Numbered from the stretch's first letter, positions 42,901 through 50,673 are shown. The stretch is DNA of 50,673 nucleotides from Pseudomonas sp. (GCF_030690725.1 NZ_JAUYGD010000087.1:1-50673); one strand, 5' to 3'. Notes: generated from the sequence alone by a model not told the origin. A program made the numbers and translations.

Positions 42901-43012
42901 TGCGCATAACCTCGCTGAGGCTGCGGTACTGGTGAGCGAGAATCGCCCCGATGGCCACGTATAGCAGCACCAGGCTGATGATCAACAGCCATAACAGGCG
43001 GAACTTGCGCAT
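39968..43012 (-). CDS. BarA-like hybrid sensor histidine kinase with HPt domain
   Basis: A 1014-residue membrane phosphorelay kinase. TM1 at about 7-27 and TM2 at about 187-208 flank a helical periplasmic sensor domain of some 160 residues. A coiled coil (about 212-275) follows, then HisKA with FLANMSHEIRTPMNAV (His288), HATPase with GTGLGLAISR, REC1 with AAFVDWKMPG, REC2 with LVLMDMQMPV, and a C-terminal HPt with HTLKG (His869). All relay residues are present. The sensor gene begins 2 nt after the molybdopterin-fold protein's stop, so the periplasmic partner may be its input. Confidence 0.96.
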   Translation of the reverse strand: MRKFRLLWLLIISLVLLYVAIGAILAHQYRSLSEVMRSGDDNALWAFAQLSTEYQRFDHALHTYILDPVRSRRNQASDQLGSIGIDELQLRYDIFVSRVSTIQTESAQRLMGDEAIYQQTLQALESFIRTADAALEDFVRRGTPLNASLLREQLQLLQFDIQDLVYTSAQLAARTVDGRNAELRSQVVVTTALTLFQGFLTLMFGLAMLRQTRQRVRAQRELLAAQGKLVEALQENEEVLEGRVQQRTQELAEANQTLREHEKELQIARTKAESASQLKSDFLANMSHEIRTPMNAVIGMSHLVLSSDLTAKQRDYVEKIQRSGQHLLGLINDILDLSKIEAGKLDVESVPFELHTVLENMASLIGEKCAAKDLELIFDIDPQLPESFIGDPLRLGQVLINYANNAVKFTEQGGVVIRARLLAQDAKGVQVRFEVEDSGIGLSPEQQARLFQSFQQADSSTTRKYGGTGLGLAISRKLAELMHGEVGVDSVLGQGSTFWFTAHLGVVAAPKPVLSLLPTPDLRNRRVLVVDDNPQALHIHASLLRSMSFQVAEADCGEQALELAAKACAAGTPFEAAFVDWKMPGINGLETCRQLALLDPAPQPVIVTAYGREEVFHEAEQAGIALLLVKPVSPSLLFDAAIRALGGSSASESSLRPASNVSVQDLSALQGAQVLLVDDNELNQQVGRDLLEAAGVCVAVAENGQVALDMLAADDYQLVLMDMQMPVMDGLTATQQIRANPRWAELPVLAMTANAMSSDRERCLAAGMNAHLAKPIDPDELFALLLKWLPAAADTGNAVPVARAPVQAEAGFPEITGVDVQGGLRRVLNKRTAYESMLRKFVQGQADAAEQTRRLLAEGLHEDALRALHTLKGTAATIGANGLAEQAGVLEDRLRLGPPDSQFDVQLSALGESCAELIARLQAVLPAQAVTEAAAGAIDWPRVRQLVARLEYLLGDDDADAIELFQQEAALFKAVLGSGFAALERAINSYILDDALAVLRAAIHSNPALSKDAM

Positions 43013-43014
43013 GG

Positions 43015-43542
43015 CTATTTGATCTGCAGGGCGCGCAGTTGCCAGGCCGAGCGATTATAGAAAGTCGCAGCCTGCAGCTCGGCTTTGCTATCGAACGGGT
43101 ACACCAGAAACAGCGGGCCCTTTTCGCGCACAGGCATGGGTTGGCCATTCATCAGAATGGCCACAATCAGGTCGTATTTAATCGCGTCGCTGAAGGGAAT
43201 CTCGGTGCGGTAATCATTCAGGGCAATCGCGGTAATGCCCTCGCCTTTGGCCCCGGCGGCGGCCAGCACATCACGCAGCAAGGGACCTGTGAACTTCACC
43301 GGTTCGGCATACCAGGGTGTTTGCGTGGTGAAACTGCGCTGCGGCAAGGCTTGCAGCATCGGCATATCGAACACGGCTTGCTGCTGCATATTCGGCTGTG
43401 TAACCAACCCGGAAATACTCAGCACAGCAGGCCCAACGGGCTTGTCGAGCGCCAGACTCAGGCCCGAAAACAGTAGCAATGTGCTCAGCGCAAGCGCCTG
43501 CAGGTGATAGTGGCTGGTAGACACAGGCATTCCCCTCAACAT
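43015..43542 (-). CDS. periplasmic molybdopterin-binding-fold protein without cysteine
   Basis: A 175-residue secreted protein (signal peptide ending near LSLALDK, about residue 32) resembling the oxidoreductase molybdopterin-binding domain of sulfite-oxidase relatives, with KFTGPLLRDVLAAAGAKG and GEGITAIALNDY. The sequence contains no cysteine, so the Mo-ligating Cys of active enzymes is absent and an enzymatic role is doubtful. It is the first gene of a signalling operon and lies 2 nt before the hybrid kinase. An alternative start at 43530 removes four residues. Confidence 0.8.
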   Translation of the reverse strand: MLRGMPVSTSHYHLQALALSTLLLFSGLSLALDKPVGPAVLSISGLVTQPNMQQQAVFDMPMLQALPQRSFTTQTPWYAEPVKFTGPLLRDVLAAAGAKGEGITAIALNDYRTEIPFSDAIKYDLIVAILMNGQPMPVREKGPLFLVYPFDSKAELQAATFYNRSAWQLRALQIK

Positions 43543-43718
43543 CCATTATTCGGAGATGACACGGCAGGCAGCAGCACTGTCCATGACAACCATTCGTGCA
43601 GAGCAGCGAATGATTCTCGAAGCGTAGAACAGTTGCTCGCCACCAGCCGTGTTTGTGCCGATTAATGCATGAGTTTGAGAGGCAACGCCAGCACTTTGGC
43701 GATGCCTGCCGGCCTGAA

Positions 43719-44900
43719 TCAGGCCACCACTTTGGCCGCCTTGAGCTGGGCGATCTGCTCGGCGTTGTAGCCCAGCTCTATCAGCACCTCGCTGGTGTGT
43801 GCGCCCAGGGTTGCACCGATATGCCGGGGCGCGGGCAAGCCGCTGGAGAATTTGATCGGGCAGGCGATCTGCGCCTGTGGGCCACTGCCCGCACGTGGCA
43901 CTTCGGTGACCAGGCCGCGGGCCTTGATCTGCGGGTGTTCGACCGCCTCGCTGAGGTTAAGCATGGGCTCCACGCAGGCATCCAGGCCGGCGAACACCTG
44001 GCTCCATTCAGCGAAATCGCGTTTCTCGAACTCGATTTCGATCTCACGCTTAAGCGCCTGCTGATCCTCGGGCTTCTGCGACAGGCCACGCGCGGCCAGC
44101 TCCGGGCGGCCGATGGCGGCGCAGAATTGCTGCATAAACTGCGGCTCCAGGCTGCCGACCGAGAACCAGCGGCCGTCGCGGGTGCGGTAGTAGTCGTAGA
44201 AGCTGCCGCCATTCAGCGCCTGGTTTTCCATGGCCGGCTCCACGCCAGCGGCCAGATAGCCCGCGCCGGCCATGCCATGCAGGCTGAAGGCGCAGTCGGT
44301 CATGCTGATATCCACCTGCTGCCCCTGCCCCGTGGCCTGACGCTGGATCACCGCCGCCAGCAGGCCGATCACTCCGTGCAGCGAGCCGCCGGCAATATCC
44401 GCCGCCTGAATGCCCAGTGGCAACGGCCCGGTATCGCGGCGGCCGGTGTAACTGGCGATACCGGCCAAGGCCAGGTAGTTGATGTCATGGCCGGCGCGGT
44501 CCTTGTACGGGCCGCTCTGCCCATAGCCGGTGATCGACACGTAAATCAGCTTCGGGTTGATCGCCTTCAGCGCTTCGTAACCGACACCGAGCTTGTCCAT
44601 CACCCCGGGGCGGAACTGCTCCAGCACGATGTCGTACTCGGCCACCAGCTGCTTGACCAGCGCCACCGCCTCGGCCTGTTTCAGGTCCAGGGCGATGCAG
44701 CGCTTGTTGCGATTGAGATAGGCATGGCTGGCCGATACGCCGCCATCGTGCGGCGGCAGTACGCGCACCAGATCCATGCGCGAAGGCGACTCGACCCGCA
44801 GCACCTCGGCGCCCATATCGGCCAACAGCAGCGAGGCAAACGGCCCCGGCAACAGGGTGGAGAAATCCAGCACTTTCAGTGACGACAGCGGGCCTTGCAT
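43719..44900 (-). CDS. CaiB/BaiF family CoA-transferase or alpha-methylacyl-CoA racemase
   Basis: A 393-residue family III CoA enzyme. The opening VLDFSTLLPGPFASLLLADMGAEVLRVESP is typical, shown here in part (VLDFSTLLPGPFASLL). GYGQSGPYKDRAGHDINYLA carries the His of racemase-type members, and the Asp in QAADIAGGSLHG fits the second catalytic residue, so methylacyl-CoA epimerisation is more likely than CoA transfer. It lies with an acyl-CoA ligase and an acyl-CoA dehydrogenase gene, suggesting degradation of branched acyl chains. A REP pair separates it from the ligase. Confidence 0.9.
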   Translation of the reverse strand: MQGPLSSLKVLDFSTLLPGPFASLLLADMGAEVLRVESPSRMDLVRVLPPHDGGVSASHAYLNRNKRCIALDLKQAEAVALVKQLVAEYDIVLEQFRPGVMDKLGVGYEALKAINPKLIYVSITGYGQSGPYKDRAGHDINYLALAGIASYTGRRDTGPLPLGIQAADIAGGSLHGVIGLLAAVIQRQATGQGQQVDISMTDCAFSLHGMAGAGYLAAGVEPAMENQALNGGSFYDYYRTRDGRWFSVGSLEPQFMQQFCAAIGRPELAARGLSQKPEDQQALKREIEIEFEKRDFAEWSQVFAGLDACVEPMLNLSEAVEHPQIKARGLVTEVPRAGSGPQAQIACPIKFSSGLPAPRHIGATLGAHTSEVLIELGYNAEQIAQLKAAKVVA

Positions 44901-44926
44901 AACAGCTCCTCAGGGAACTCAATCCC

Positions 44927-44983
44927 GTAGCCCGGATGCAATCCGGGGAATATCAACAGACTCCCGGATTGCATCCGGGCTAC
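44927..44983. repeat. REP pair (GTAGCCCGGAT type)
   Basis: GTAGCCCGGATGCAATCCGGG and CCCGGATTGCATCCGGGCTAC are perfect inverted units separated by 15 nt. The element sits between the racemase and acyl-CoA ligase genes and is the same type as at 23114-23180. Confidence 0.93.
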
Positions 44984-44990
44984 CCAGCGC

Positions 44991-46628
44991 TCACTGCCAA
45001 TGCAGCGGCTGCTTGGCATCCAGCTCGCTGAGCTGGTCGGCAAAGCGTGCTTCCAGTACGTTGCGGCGAATCTTCATGGTCGGGGTCATACAGCCGTTGT
45101 CCACGGTCCAGGCCTCGCTCACCAGGACAAAGTGGCTAAGCCGTTCGTGGGCCTCAAGCTGGGCATTGAGCTGCTGCAACGTCTGCGCAAGGTCGGCCGC
45201 CACCTGTTCACGGGCATGCTCGCGAGCCGCTGGCGACAGTTCGATCAGCGCCAATGGCTGATCCATATTGCTGCCCATCAGGCACACCTGCTCGACCCAG
45301 AGGTTCTTGGCGATCTCGCCTTCAATCGGTGCCGGGGCGATGTACTTGCCCTTGCTGGTCTTGAAGATGTCCTTCACCCGCCCGGTGATTTTCAGGTAAC
45401 CGGCCGCGTCGACCTCGCCTTTGTCACCGGTGTGCAGCCAGCCATCGGTGATGGTTTCAGCGGTTTTCTCCGGGTCCTGGTAATAGCCCAGCATCAGGCT
45501 CGGGCAGCGCAGGAGGATTTCGCCATTCTCGGCGATGCGCAATTCATTGCCCGGCATCGGCCGGCCCACGGTGCCGAAACGCACCTGCCCCGGCCGGTTG
45601 AAACAGCCATAGGCCAGGTGCTCGGTCATGCCGTAGCCCTCGCAGATGGTGATGCCGATGCTCTGATACCAATCGAGTAACGCGCGTGGGATCGCCGCCG
45701 CGCCGCTGACCAGAATGCGCGCACGATCCAGGCCCAGGCCCTTGCGAATCTTGCGTGCGACCAGGCCGCCGATCAGCGGAATACCCAGCAACCGCGCCAG
45801 CTTAGGCTGCGGCAGTTTCTCCAGTACGCCCTGCTGAAAGCGCGTCCACAGCCGTGGCACGGAGAAGAACACGGTCGGCCGTACATGGCGCAGGTCGCTG
45901 GCAAAGGTCTCCAGCGACTCGACAAAAGCCACCCGCCCGCTGCTGTAGAGCGCATTCATTTCCACCAGAAAACGCTCGGCGGCATGCGACAGCGGCAGGT
46001 AGGAGAAATACTGATCCTGCTCGGTGATCTGCAGCTCCTTCACCGAACGCCCACCGGCAATGGCAAAGGCCTTGGCCGAGAGCATTACGCCCTTGGGCTG
46101 GCCGGTGGTGCCGGAGGTATAGAGGATGCTCAGCAACTCATCCGGCGCCTGCGTGTGGCCATCGCGTAACGGCTGATGCGCGGTCAGCAAGGCATGCCAG
46201 CCGTGACCGGCCTCAATGGTCGGGTACGGCATGGCGATACGCATGACTTCGGCCGGAATACCCGGCGCGAGTTTGGCCGGCTCATCCAGCTTACCGAGGA
46301 AGATCGCCTTGCACTGCGAATGGCGCAGCACATAGTCGATGCTTTCCGCCGACTGCAACGGATACAACGGCACGCTGATCAACCCGGCGAGCATGATCGC
46401 CATATCAGCGATGATCCACTCGGCGCAGTTCTTCGCCAGCAGCGCGACCCGATCACCCGGTGCGCAGCCCAACGCTTGCAGGGCCGTGGCCATGCGCCGC
46501 GCCTGGTCATCCACCTGCGCCCAGGTGAAGTCATGCCACTGGCCGTTTACCGGCTGGCTGAGCCAGACCGCATCGGGGCGTTTCTCGACCCAGAGCGCGA
46601 AACGCTCCAGGGGCAGTTGATCGGTCAT
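44991..46628 (-). CDS. AMP-dependent acyl-CoA synthetase (long-chain type)
   Basis: Activates a fatty or related carboxylic acid to its CoA thioester through an acyl-AMP. The 545-residue protein has the P-loop ILYTSGTTGQPKGVML near residue 170, YGMTEHL for the adenylate site, and the hinge region YLKITGRVKDIFKTSKGKYI with a later conserved Lys. The closing MKIRRNVLEARF fits the FACS family. The chain-length preference is not readable. It lies between a REP pair and the acyl-CoA dehydrogenase gene, all on the minus strand. Confidence 0.92.
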   Translation of the reverse strand: MTDQLPLERFALWVEKRPDAVWLSQPVNGQWHDFTWAQVDDQARRMATALQALGCAPGDRVALLAKNCAEWIIADMAIMLAGLISVPLYPLQSAESIDYVLRHSQCKAIFLGKLDEPAKLAPGIPAEVMRIAMPYPTIEAGHGWHALLTAHQPLRDGHTQAPDELLSILYTSGTTGQPKGVMLSAKAFAIAGGRSVKELQITEQDQYFSYLPLSHAAERFLVEMNALYSSGRVAFVESLETFASDLRHVRPTVFFSVPRLWTRFQQGVLEKLPQPKLARLLGIPLIGGLVARKIRKGLGLDRARILVSGAAAIPRALLDWYQSIGITICEGYGMTEHLAYGCFNRPGQVRFGTVGRPMPGNELRIAENGEILLRCPSLMLGYYQDPEKTAETITDGWLHTGDKGEVDAAGYLKITGRVKDIFKTSKGKYIAPAPIEGEIAKNLWVEQVCLMGSNMDQPLALIELSPAAREHAREQVAADLAQTLQQLNAQLEAHERLSHFVLVSEAWTVDNGCMTPTMKIRRNVLEARFADQLSELDAKQPLHWQ

Positions 46629-46749
46629 CGCAATCCCTCGTTCTTATTGTTGTACCGACATGAACGTTAGCGCTTGAACAGCTTCCCTCGGTAAAAAAAC
46701 ATCGCTCGACCAGGAACCTGGCAATCCCGCTAAACCGCAGGGATCACCT

Positions 46750-46766
46750 GGCGGGTTGCACCCGCC
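46750..46766. repeat. short REP-like palindrome (GGCGGGTTGCACCCGCC)
   Basis: A perfect 7-bp stem with a 3-nt loop, directly abutting the TAG stop codon of the acyl-CoA dehydrogenase gene (46767-46769). The minus-strand reading GTAGGGCGGGTGCAACCCGCC is a common Pseudomonas intergenic repeat form, as I recall it. The 138-nt gap from 46629 to 46766 holds nothing else recognisable. Confidence 0.75.
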
Positions 46767-47906
46767 CTACAGCTTCATCCCACGGCTGATGATCTCTTTC
46801 ATGATCTCCGAGGTGCCGGCGAAGATGCGCTGGATGCGCGCGTTCGCGTACATCTTGCAGATCGGGTATTCCCACATATAACCCCAGCCACCGTGCAGCT
46901 GCACACCTTCGTCGACCACCTTGCACAGCAGCTCGGTGGTAAACAGCTTGGCCTCGGCGGCCACTTCCGGGGTGAGTTTTTTCTCGTTGTGGTCGGTGAC
47001 GCAGCGGTCGACAAACACCTGCGCCACGTCGATCTGCGTACGCATCTCGGCCAGCTTGAAACGGGTGTTCTGGAAGTGCGAGATCGGCCGGTCGAAGGCC
47101 TTGCGTTCTTTCACGTAATCGATGGTGGTCTGCAGCGCCGCCTCGGCCGCTGCCACCGCACCGCAGGCGTTGGTCAGGCGTTCCTGGGCGAGCATATTCA
47201 TCAGGTAGAAGAAGCCGCCCTTGGCGTCGCCCAGCAGGTTGGCCTTGGGCACCTTGACGTTATTGAAGAACAGCTCGGCGGTGTCCTGGCTCTTCATGCC
47301 GAGTTTTTCCAGGTTCTTGCCGCGCTCGAAACCCGGCATGCCGCGCTCAACCAGAAACAGGCCCATGGCGTGCTTGTTGGCCGGGTCGGTCTTGGCCGCG
47401 ACGATCACCACATCGGCCAGCAGGCCGTTGGAGATAAACACCTTGGAGCCGTTGAGCACGTAATGATCGCCCTGATCCACCGCGCTGGTGCGCATACCGG
47501 CGAGGTCCGAACCGGCGCTCGGCTCGGTCATCGCCACCGCAAGAATCAGTTCGCCGCTGATAATGCCCGGCATAAAGCGCGCCTTCTGCTCGGCGTTGCC
47601 GTACTCGGCGATATAGGGGCCGCACAGTGCGGAATGCAGCGGCAACATAAAGCCCGGCTCGTTAATCTTCGCCAGTTCCTCGCACATGATCTGTTCGTAA
47701 CGGAAGTCCTTGAGCCCGGCACCGCCGTACTCCTCATCCGCCCACGGCAGCAGAAAGCCCATGTCGCCGGCCTTCTTCCACACCTCACGGCTGACCACGC
47801 CGGCCGCTTCCCATTCGTCCTGATGCGGCACCACTTCCTTTTTCAGAAAGGCGGCGAACGCGTCGCGGAACATGTTGTGTTCGGTGTCGAAAATAAGGCG
47901 CTGCAT
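46767..47906 (-). CDS. acyl-CoA dehydrogenase
   Basis: FAD enzyme for alpha,beta-dehydrogenation of acyl-CoA (379 residues). Family signatures are AVAMTEPSAGSDLAGM for substrate/FAD binding, GGWGYMWEYPICKMYANARI, and FAGTSEIMKEIISRGM near the C-terminus. The catalytic base position in this last block region reads Ala-Gly-Thr-Ser-Glu, as in many members whose Glu sits earlier or here. With the ligase and racemase it could form a beta-oxidation branch for methyl-branched or isoprenoid acids. A divergent AraC regulator gene lies 160 nt away. Confidence 0.93.
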   Translation of the reverse strand: MQRLIFDTEHNMFRDAFAAFLKKEVVPHQDEWEAAGVVSREVWKKAGDMGFLLPWADEEYGGAGLKDFRYEQIMCEELAKINEPGFMLPLHSALCGPYIAEYGNAEQKARFMPGIISGELILAVAMTEPSAGSDLAGMRTSAVDQGDHYVLNGSKVFISNGLLADVVIVAAKTDPANKHAMGLFLVERGMPGFERGKNLEKLGMKSQDTAELFFNNVKVPKANLLGDAKGGFFYLMNMLAQERLTNACGAVAAAEAALQTTIDYVKERKAFDRPISHFQNTRFKLAEMRTQIDVAQVFVDRCVTDHNEKKLTPEVAAEAKLFTTELLCKVVDEGVQLHGGWGYMWEYPICKMYANARIQRIFAGTSEIMKEIISRGMKL

Positions 47907-48066
47907 GCGGCTGTGCTCCCTGAGCTGAAGTCGTGCAGCAGGTTAGGCCCCACGCCCCCGCCGCCTCAATGACCCATGCGCTCAGCCTGGATTGACCCAA
48001 TCGCTCGACCGGCTTGTCGGCGGCGCAGTCAGCTGCCTACCATCGGCGTACTTTCAAGGAGCCGTC

Positions 48067-49065
48067 ATGCGCGAACGCACCATCGCCAGCCACTTTGTCC
48101 GCGCTGCCTTGCGCGGCGCCGAACGCCAGGGCCACGACTGCACGCCGTTGCTGCGCCAACTGGGCATCCAACCGGCGCTGCTCGACGAACCGCGCGCACG
48201 GGTCGCCCCCGAACAGTTCGCTCGCCTAGTGCAGCTGTTATGGGAAAGCCTCGACGACGAATACCTGGGCTTCGGCCGCCTGCGCAGCAAACGTGGCACC
48301 TTCGCCATGATGTGTTACGCGATCATCCACTGCCATTCGCTGGAAAAAGCCCTGGGCCGTGGCGCGCTGTTCTACAGCCTATTCCCCGAAGCCCCGGCCA
48401 TCAGCATCCAGCGCGAAGGCGACTGGGCACGCCTCAGCGTGGACGACTCCACCCTGTGGGACCCCGACCACTTTCTGGTGGAAAGCCTGCTGGTGATCTG
48501 GCATCGCCTCGGCAGCTGGCTGATCGGCCAACGCATCCGCCTGGAAGAAGCCACCTTCACCTACATCCAACCCGCCCACGCCGGCGAATACGAGCTGCTA
48601 TTTCCCTGCACTCGGCGCTTTACCGCCGGGCGCACGAGCCTGCTGTTCCATGCGCGCTACCTGGCCATGCCGCTGCTGCAGGACGAACGCACGCTCAAGC
48701 AATTCCTCCAGCACTCCCCCGCCGACCTGCTAGCCCGCCCGGATGGCGGCGACAGCCTGATCAGCCAGATCCGCCGCCTGCTCGGCCGCGACTGCAGCAA
48801 CTGGCCGGACCTGGATGCCGTCGCCCAGCAACTGCATATGAGCCCACAAACCCTGCGCCGGCATTTGCGTGAGGAGGGGTCGAGCTTTCAGGAGTTGAAG
48901 GACCATCTGCGCCGGGACTTGGCGATTTACCACCTGGGGCGCGATGAGCTGGCGATTCAGGATATTGCCGAGCAGCTGGGGTTTTCCGAACCGTCGGCGT
49001 TTCATCGGGCGTTTAAGAAATGGACGGGGCTAACGCCGGGGGCATATCGGGCGCAGGAGGGGTGA
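48067..49065 (+). CDS. AraC-family transcriptional regulator
   Basis: A 332-residue activator with an N-terminal ligand-binding domain of the arabinose-binding-like AraC type (about residues 20-200) and a C-terminal double HTH containing MSPQTLRRHLREEGSSFQEL and IAEQLGFSEPSAFHRAFKKW, ending TGLTPGAYR. The ATG at 48067 has AAGGAG upstream. It is divergent from the acyl-CoA dehydrogenase, ligase and racemase cluster, which it probably controls in response to a fatty-acid-like ligand. Confidence 0.93.
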   Translation: MRERTIASHFVRAALRGAERQGHDCTPLLRQLGIQPALLDEPRARVAPEQFARLVQLLWESLDDEYLGFGRLRSKRGTFAMMCYAIIHCHSLEKALGRGALFYSLFPEAPAISIQREGDWARLSVDDSTLWDPDHFLVESLLVIWHRLGSWLIGQRIRLEEATFTYIQPAHAGEYELLFPCTRRFTAGRTSLLFHARYLAMPLLQDERTLKQFLQHSPADLLARPDGGDSLISQIRRLLGRDCSNWPDLDAVAQQLHMSPQTLRRHLREEGSSFQELKDHLRRDLAIYHLGRDELAIQDIAEQLGFSEPSAFHRAFKKWTGLTPGAYRAQEG

Positions 49066-49240
49066 GGGCTGAGTGGGTTTGTTGTTTCTGACGCGAGTGC
49101 ATTAGGGTCAAGTTCATATCGCTGGCCCGTTGCTACTTGATAATTTTATTCCCCCGCCACCATGAAAATAAATTCGCTTCTTTTATTTACAACCATAAAC
49201 CCCCACCACATAAAATACGAAGCATAAGATAGCAACCCAA

Positions 49241-50353
49241 CTACAACCCCTCCCTAGTAACTTTAACCCCGCCCAAAATATCTTTTGCTGTCAGCATTGG
49301 AACTTCAGGCCGCACTGGGGAAATATCAGAGACAGATTTCGACAAGGCACTTATAAGCTGCATACTTAGGTGAGCATATTGCAAGGCATCTTTTACAGAA
49401 TCAACATCTTCCAAGGCATTGGAGAATCTTGCAAAATTAAGCTCGGGATCAGAAAAATAGCGCCCTGAAGAACGGCCACCACTTATTTCAAATGGATTAT
49501 TAGGTATTGGCAGTTTTATCCCAGGCAATCTTTCCCCTTGAGGCATAGCAGATGAGTGACAAACCGCAAAAAGAGCCCTATCAGCCTGAGCTAGTGGAGC
49601 AGAATGAACAACCAAATCTCTATAAGCACCAAGTTCAAAAAGCCACCCACCTAGACATGCTGAAGCTTTAATTTCTTTACCTAACTTATCGCTAGGAGGA
49701 TTTTTTCTCCATTCTTTCAAAAGACCTCCAAGCGTTGTAATTTTTTTATCACCCACCGCCTTTTCAAAATTTGAAACCCAATAAAACTCAGAAAGATAAT
49801 CTCTCAATATGCAAACCTCGACTAAAAATGACTGAAAAGCCAAATAACATAAAGAAGTATACCCATTTGAGAACCGCCTACCTTCGTCAAAACTCTTGCT
49901 CTTCAAAGTACTGCCCAACTGATCTCTATAACTTTCAGACAACTGCCTAAGCCTCCACTCACAAGCTCTTAACTGGTGAGATATACGCGAAGCCATATCG
50001 AAAAATATTCCATTTTTTTGCTTAAACGCAGAATGCGCAATAAAAGACCATTCGTGACCTTGATCAGTACACAGCCAAGAAGGATTAACCAAGCACTTCG
50101 TTCTCCACTGAGGCGGGCTTATACCTTCGACCTCAATGGAGTGAGTAAAAAAATCACAACCAACAATACCCATATTTAAATCACGCAGCTCTTTGAACAA
50201 GCTTCCAAACCCGCTCAACCTAAACCTTGCAGTCTTGCCACTCACTGTATCTGGCACAATATTTACAAGGGGCTCCATATAATTTATGGCTCTTGCACCG
50301 CCGAACAAATGCACTTCTCGTATAACCGGCTGCCACTCTTCATTACTGCTCAT
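49241..50353 (-). CDS. hypothetical protein, A+T-rich gene with HEPN-like motif
   Basis: A 370-residue protein I do not recognise. The start is ATG 50353, preceded by AGGTGGGG. The gene is visibly richer in A and T than the rest of the window and uses codons its neighbours avoid (AAA, ATA, TTT), which suggests recent transfer. No signal peptide or membrane helix is evident. The segment GAYRDLVVHSAPL (Arg245 to His250) fits the R-x4-H motif of HEPN ribonuclease domains and sits after a helical region (about 165-200), but the fold is unproven. A strong inverted repeat lies just upstream. Confidence 0.7.
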   Translation of the reverse strand: MSSNEEWQPVIREVHLFGGARAINYMEPLVNIVPDTVSGKTARFRLSGFGSLFKELRDLNMGIVGCDFFTHSIEVEGISPPQWRTKCLVNPSWLCTDQGHEWSFIAHSAFKQKNGIFFDMASRISHQLRACEWRLRQLSESYRDQLGSTLKSKSFDEGRRFSNGYTSLCYLAFQSFLVEVCILRDYLSEFYWVSNFEKAVGDKKITTLGGLLKEWRKNPPSDKLGKEIKASACLGGWLFELGAYRDLVVHSAPLAQADRALFAVCHSSAMPQGERLPGIKLPIPNNPFEISGGRSSGRYFSDPELNFARFSNALEDVDSVKDALQYAHLSMQLISALSKSVSDISPVRPEVPMLTAKDILGGVKVTREGL

Positions 50354-50459
50354 ATCTACCCCACCTAACTCAAATCGCTTGCTACTGAGCAATATAAAGG
50401 AATTATGGACATAATTATTTTCTCCGTCGTCTTTCCTACCGGTTTCGCCCTTACGGCGA

Positions 50460-50495
50460 GTTACTTTCTCTTTGCTTGTGCAAAGAGAAAGTAAC
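50460..50495. repeat. 15-bp perfect inverted repeat in accessory flank
   Basis: GTTACTTTCTCTTTG and CAAAGAGAAAGTAAC flank a 6-nt loop. The 320-nt stretch from 50354 to the window end has no convincing ORF. Its right part (CGACATCCGGGTTTCGCTTC and following) resembles repetitive flank sequence common beside accessory genes in Pseudomonas, as I recall, and it continues beyond the window. Confidence 0.8.
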
Positions 50496-50673
50496 CAAAG
50501 AGAAAGCACACCCGACATCCGGGTTTCGCTTCGCTCAACTTCCCTCGCTCCGGCGCTGTTCCGAGGGTCGTCACGGTGGGCCATCCCTGGCCCATCGTTC
50601 CTCGTTTGGCATCCATGCCAAACGCCCCTCTCCACAGCACCTCCACTCGGCCTCCTGACGGGCCCCGGATGCG

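Overview
The window is chromosomal DNA from a Pseudomonas-type gammaproteobacterium. It is GC-rich and densely coded, with frequent 4-nt gene overlaps. The gene order around rnd-ycgL-hydroxyacid dehydrogenase, the FadL-family porin, GPx, MFS and the cobO...cobS operon matches what I recall of the P. aeruginosa PA1272-PA1296 neighbourhood, with rearrangements. Species cannot be fixed from sequence reading alone. Most genes are core metabolism. The clear accessory patches are four copies of a MITE-like repeat, several REP-type palindromes, and an A+T-rich gene at the right end.

Layout. 1-1911: two initiator tRNA-fMet genes, a small zinc-ribbon membrane protein and dinB. 1925-9155: rhlB-like helicase, membrane dipeptidase, a 2-hydroxyacid dehydrogenase/ycgL/rnd cluster, an SMP-30/strictosidine-synthase-like lactonase and a spermidine-synthase-like protein. 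9325-18968: sulfurtransferase, an orphan phage-lysin-like protein, then a lipid locus in which a FadL porin plus LuxR-type regulator converge on lipase-foldase-hybrid kinase. Upstream of the lipase lie a GPx-like protein, a 41-aa membrane ORF and an MFS transporter. 19182-29552: a periplasmic binding-like protein and a ten-gene cobalamin operon (cobO, cobB, bluB, cbiB, cobD, cobQ, cobU, cobT, cobC, cobS). That operon is preceded by a cobalamin riboswitch into which a MITE copy has inserted. 29629-37285: HNH protein, O-methyltransferase, two NlpC/P60 lipoproteins, sirtuin, 3-methyladenine glycosylase-like protein, ttcA, DnaJ-like protein, Yip1 protein, SprT and hemolysin III. 37398-43542: a signalling operon of a periplasmic molybdopterin-fold protein, a BarA-like hybrid kinase, an HD-GYP regulator and a REC-REC-kinase-like protein. 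43719-49065: CaiB/BaiF racemase, acyl-CoA ligase and acyl-CoA dehydrogenase with a divergent AraC regulator. 49241-50673: an A+T-rich unknown gene with a HEPN-like R-x4-H motif, followed by a strong inverted repeat.

The points most worth following are: (1) the MITE-interrupted cobalamin riboswitch, whose P1 arms still pair across the insertion; (2) the same repeat family sitting at gene 3' ends and supplying the last 43 residues and stop codon of a histidine kinase; (3) the convergent lipid locus, in which the kinase gene starts 3 nt after the lipase foldase; (4) the 41-aa ORF joined to an MFS gene by an ATGA overlap; (5) a phosphorelay operon led by a cysteine-free molybdopterin-fold periplasmic protein.
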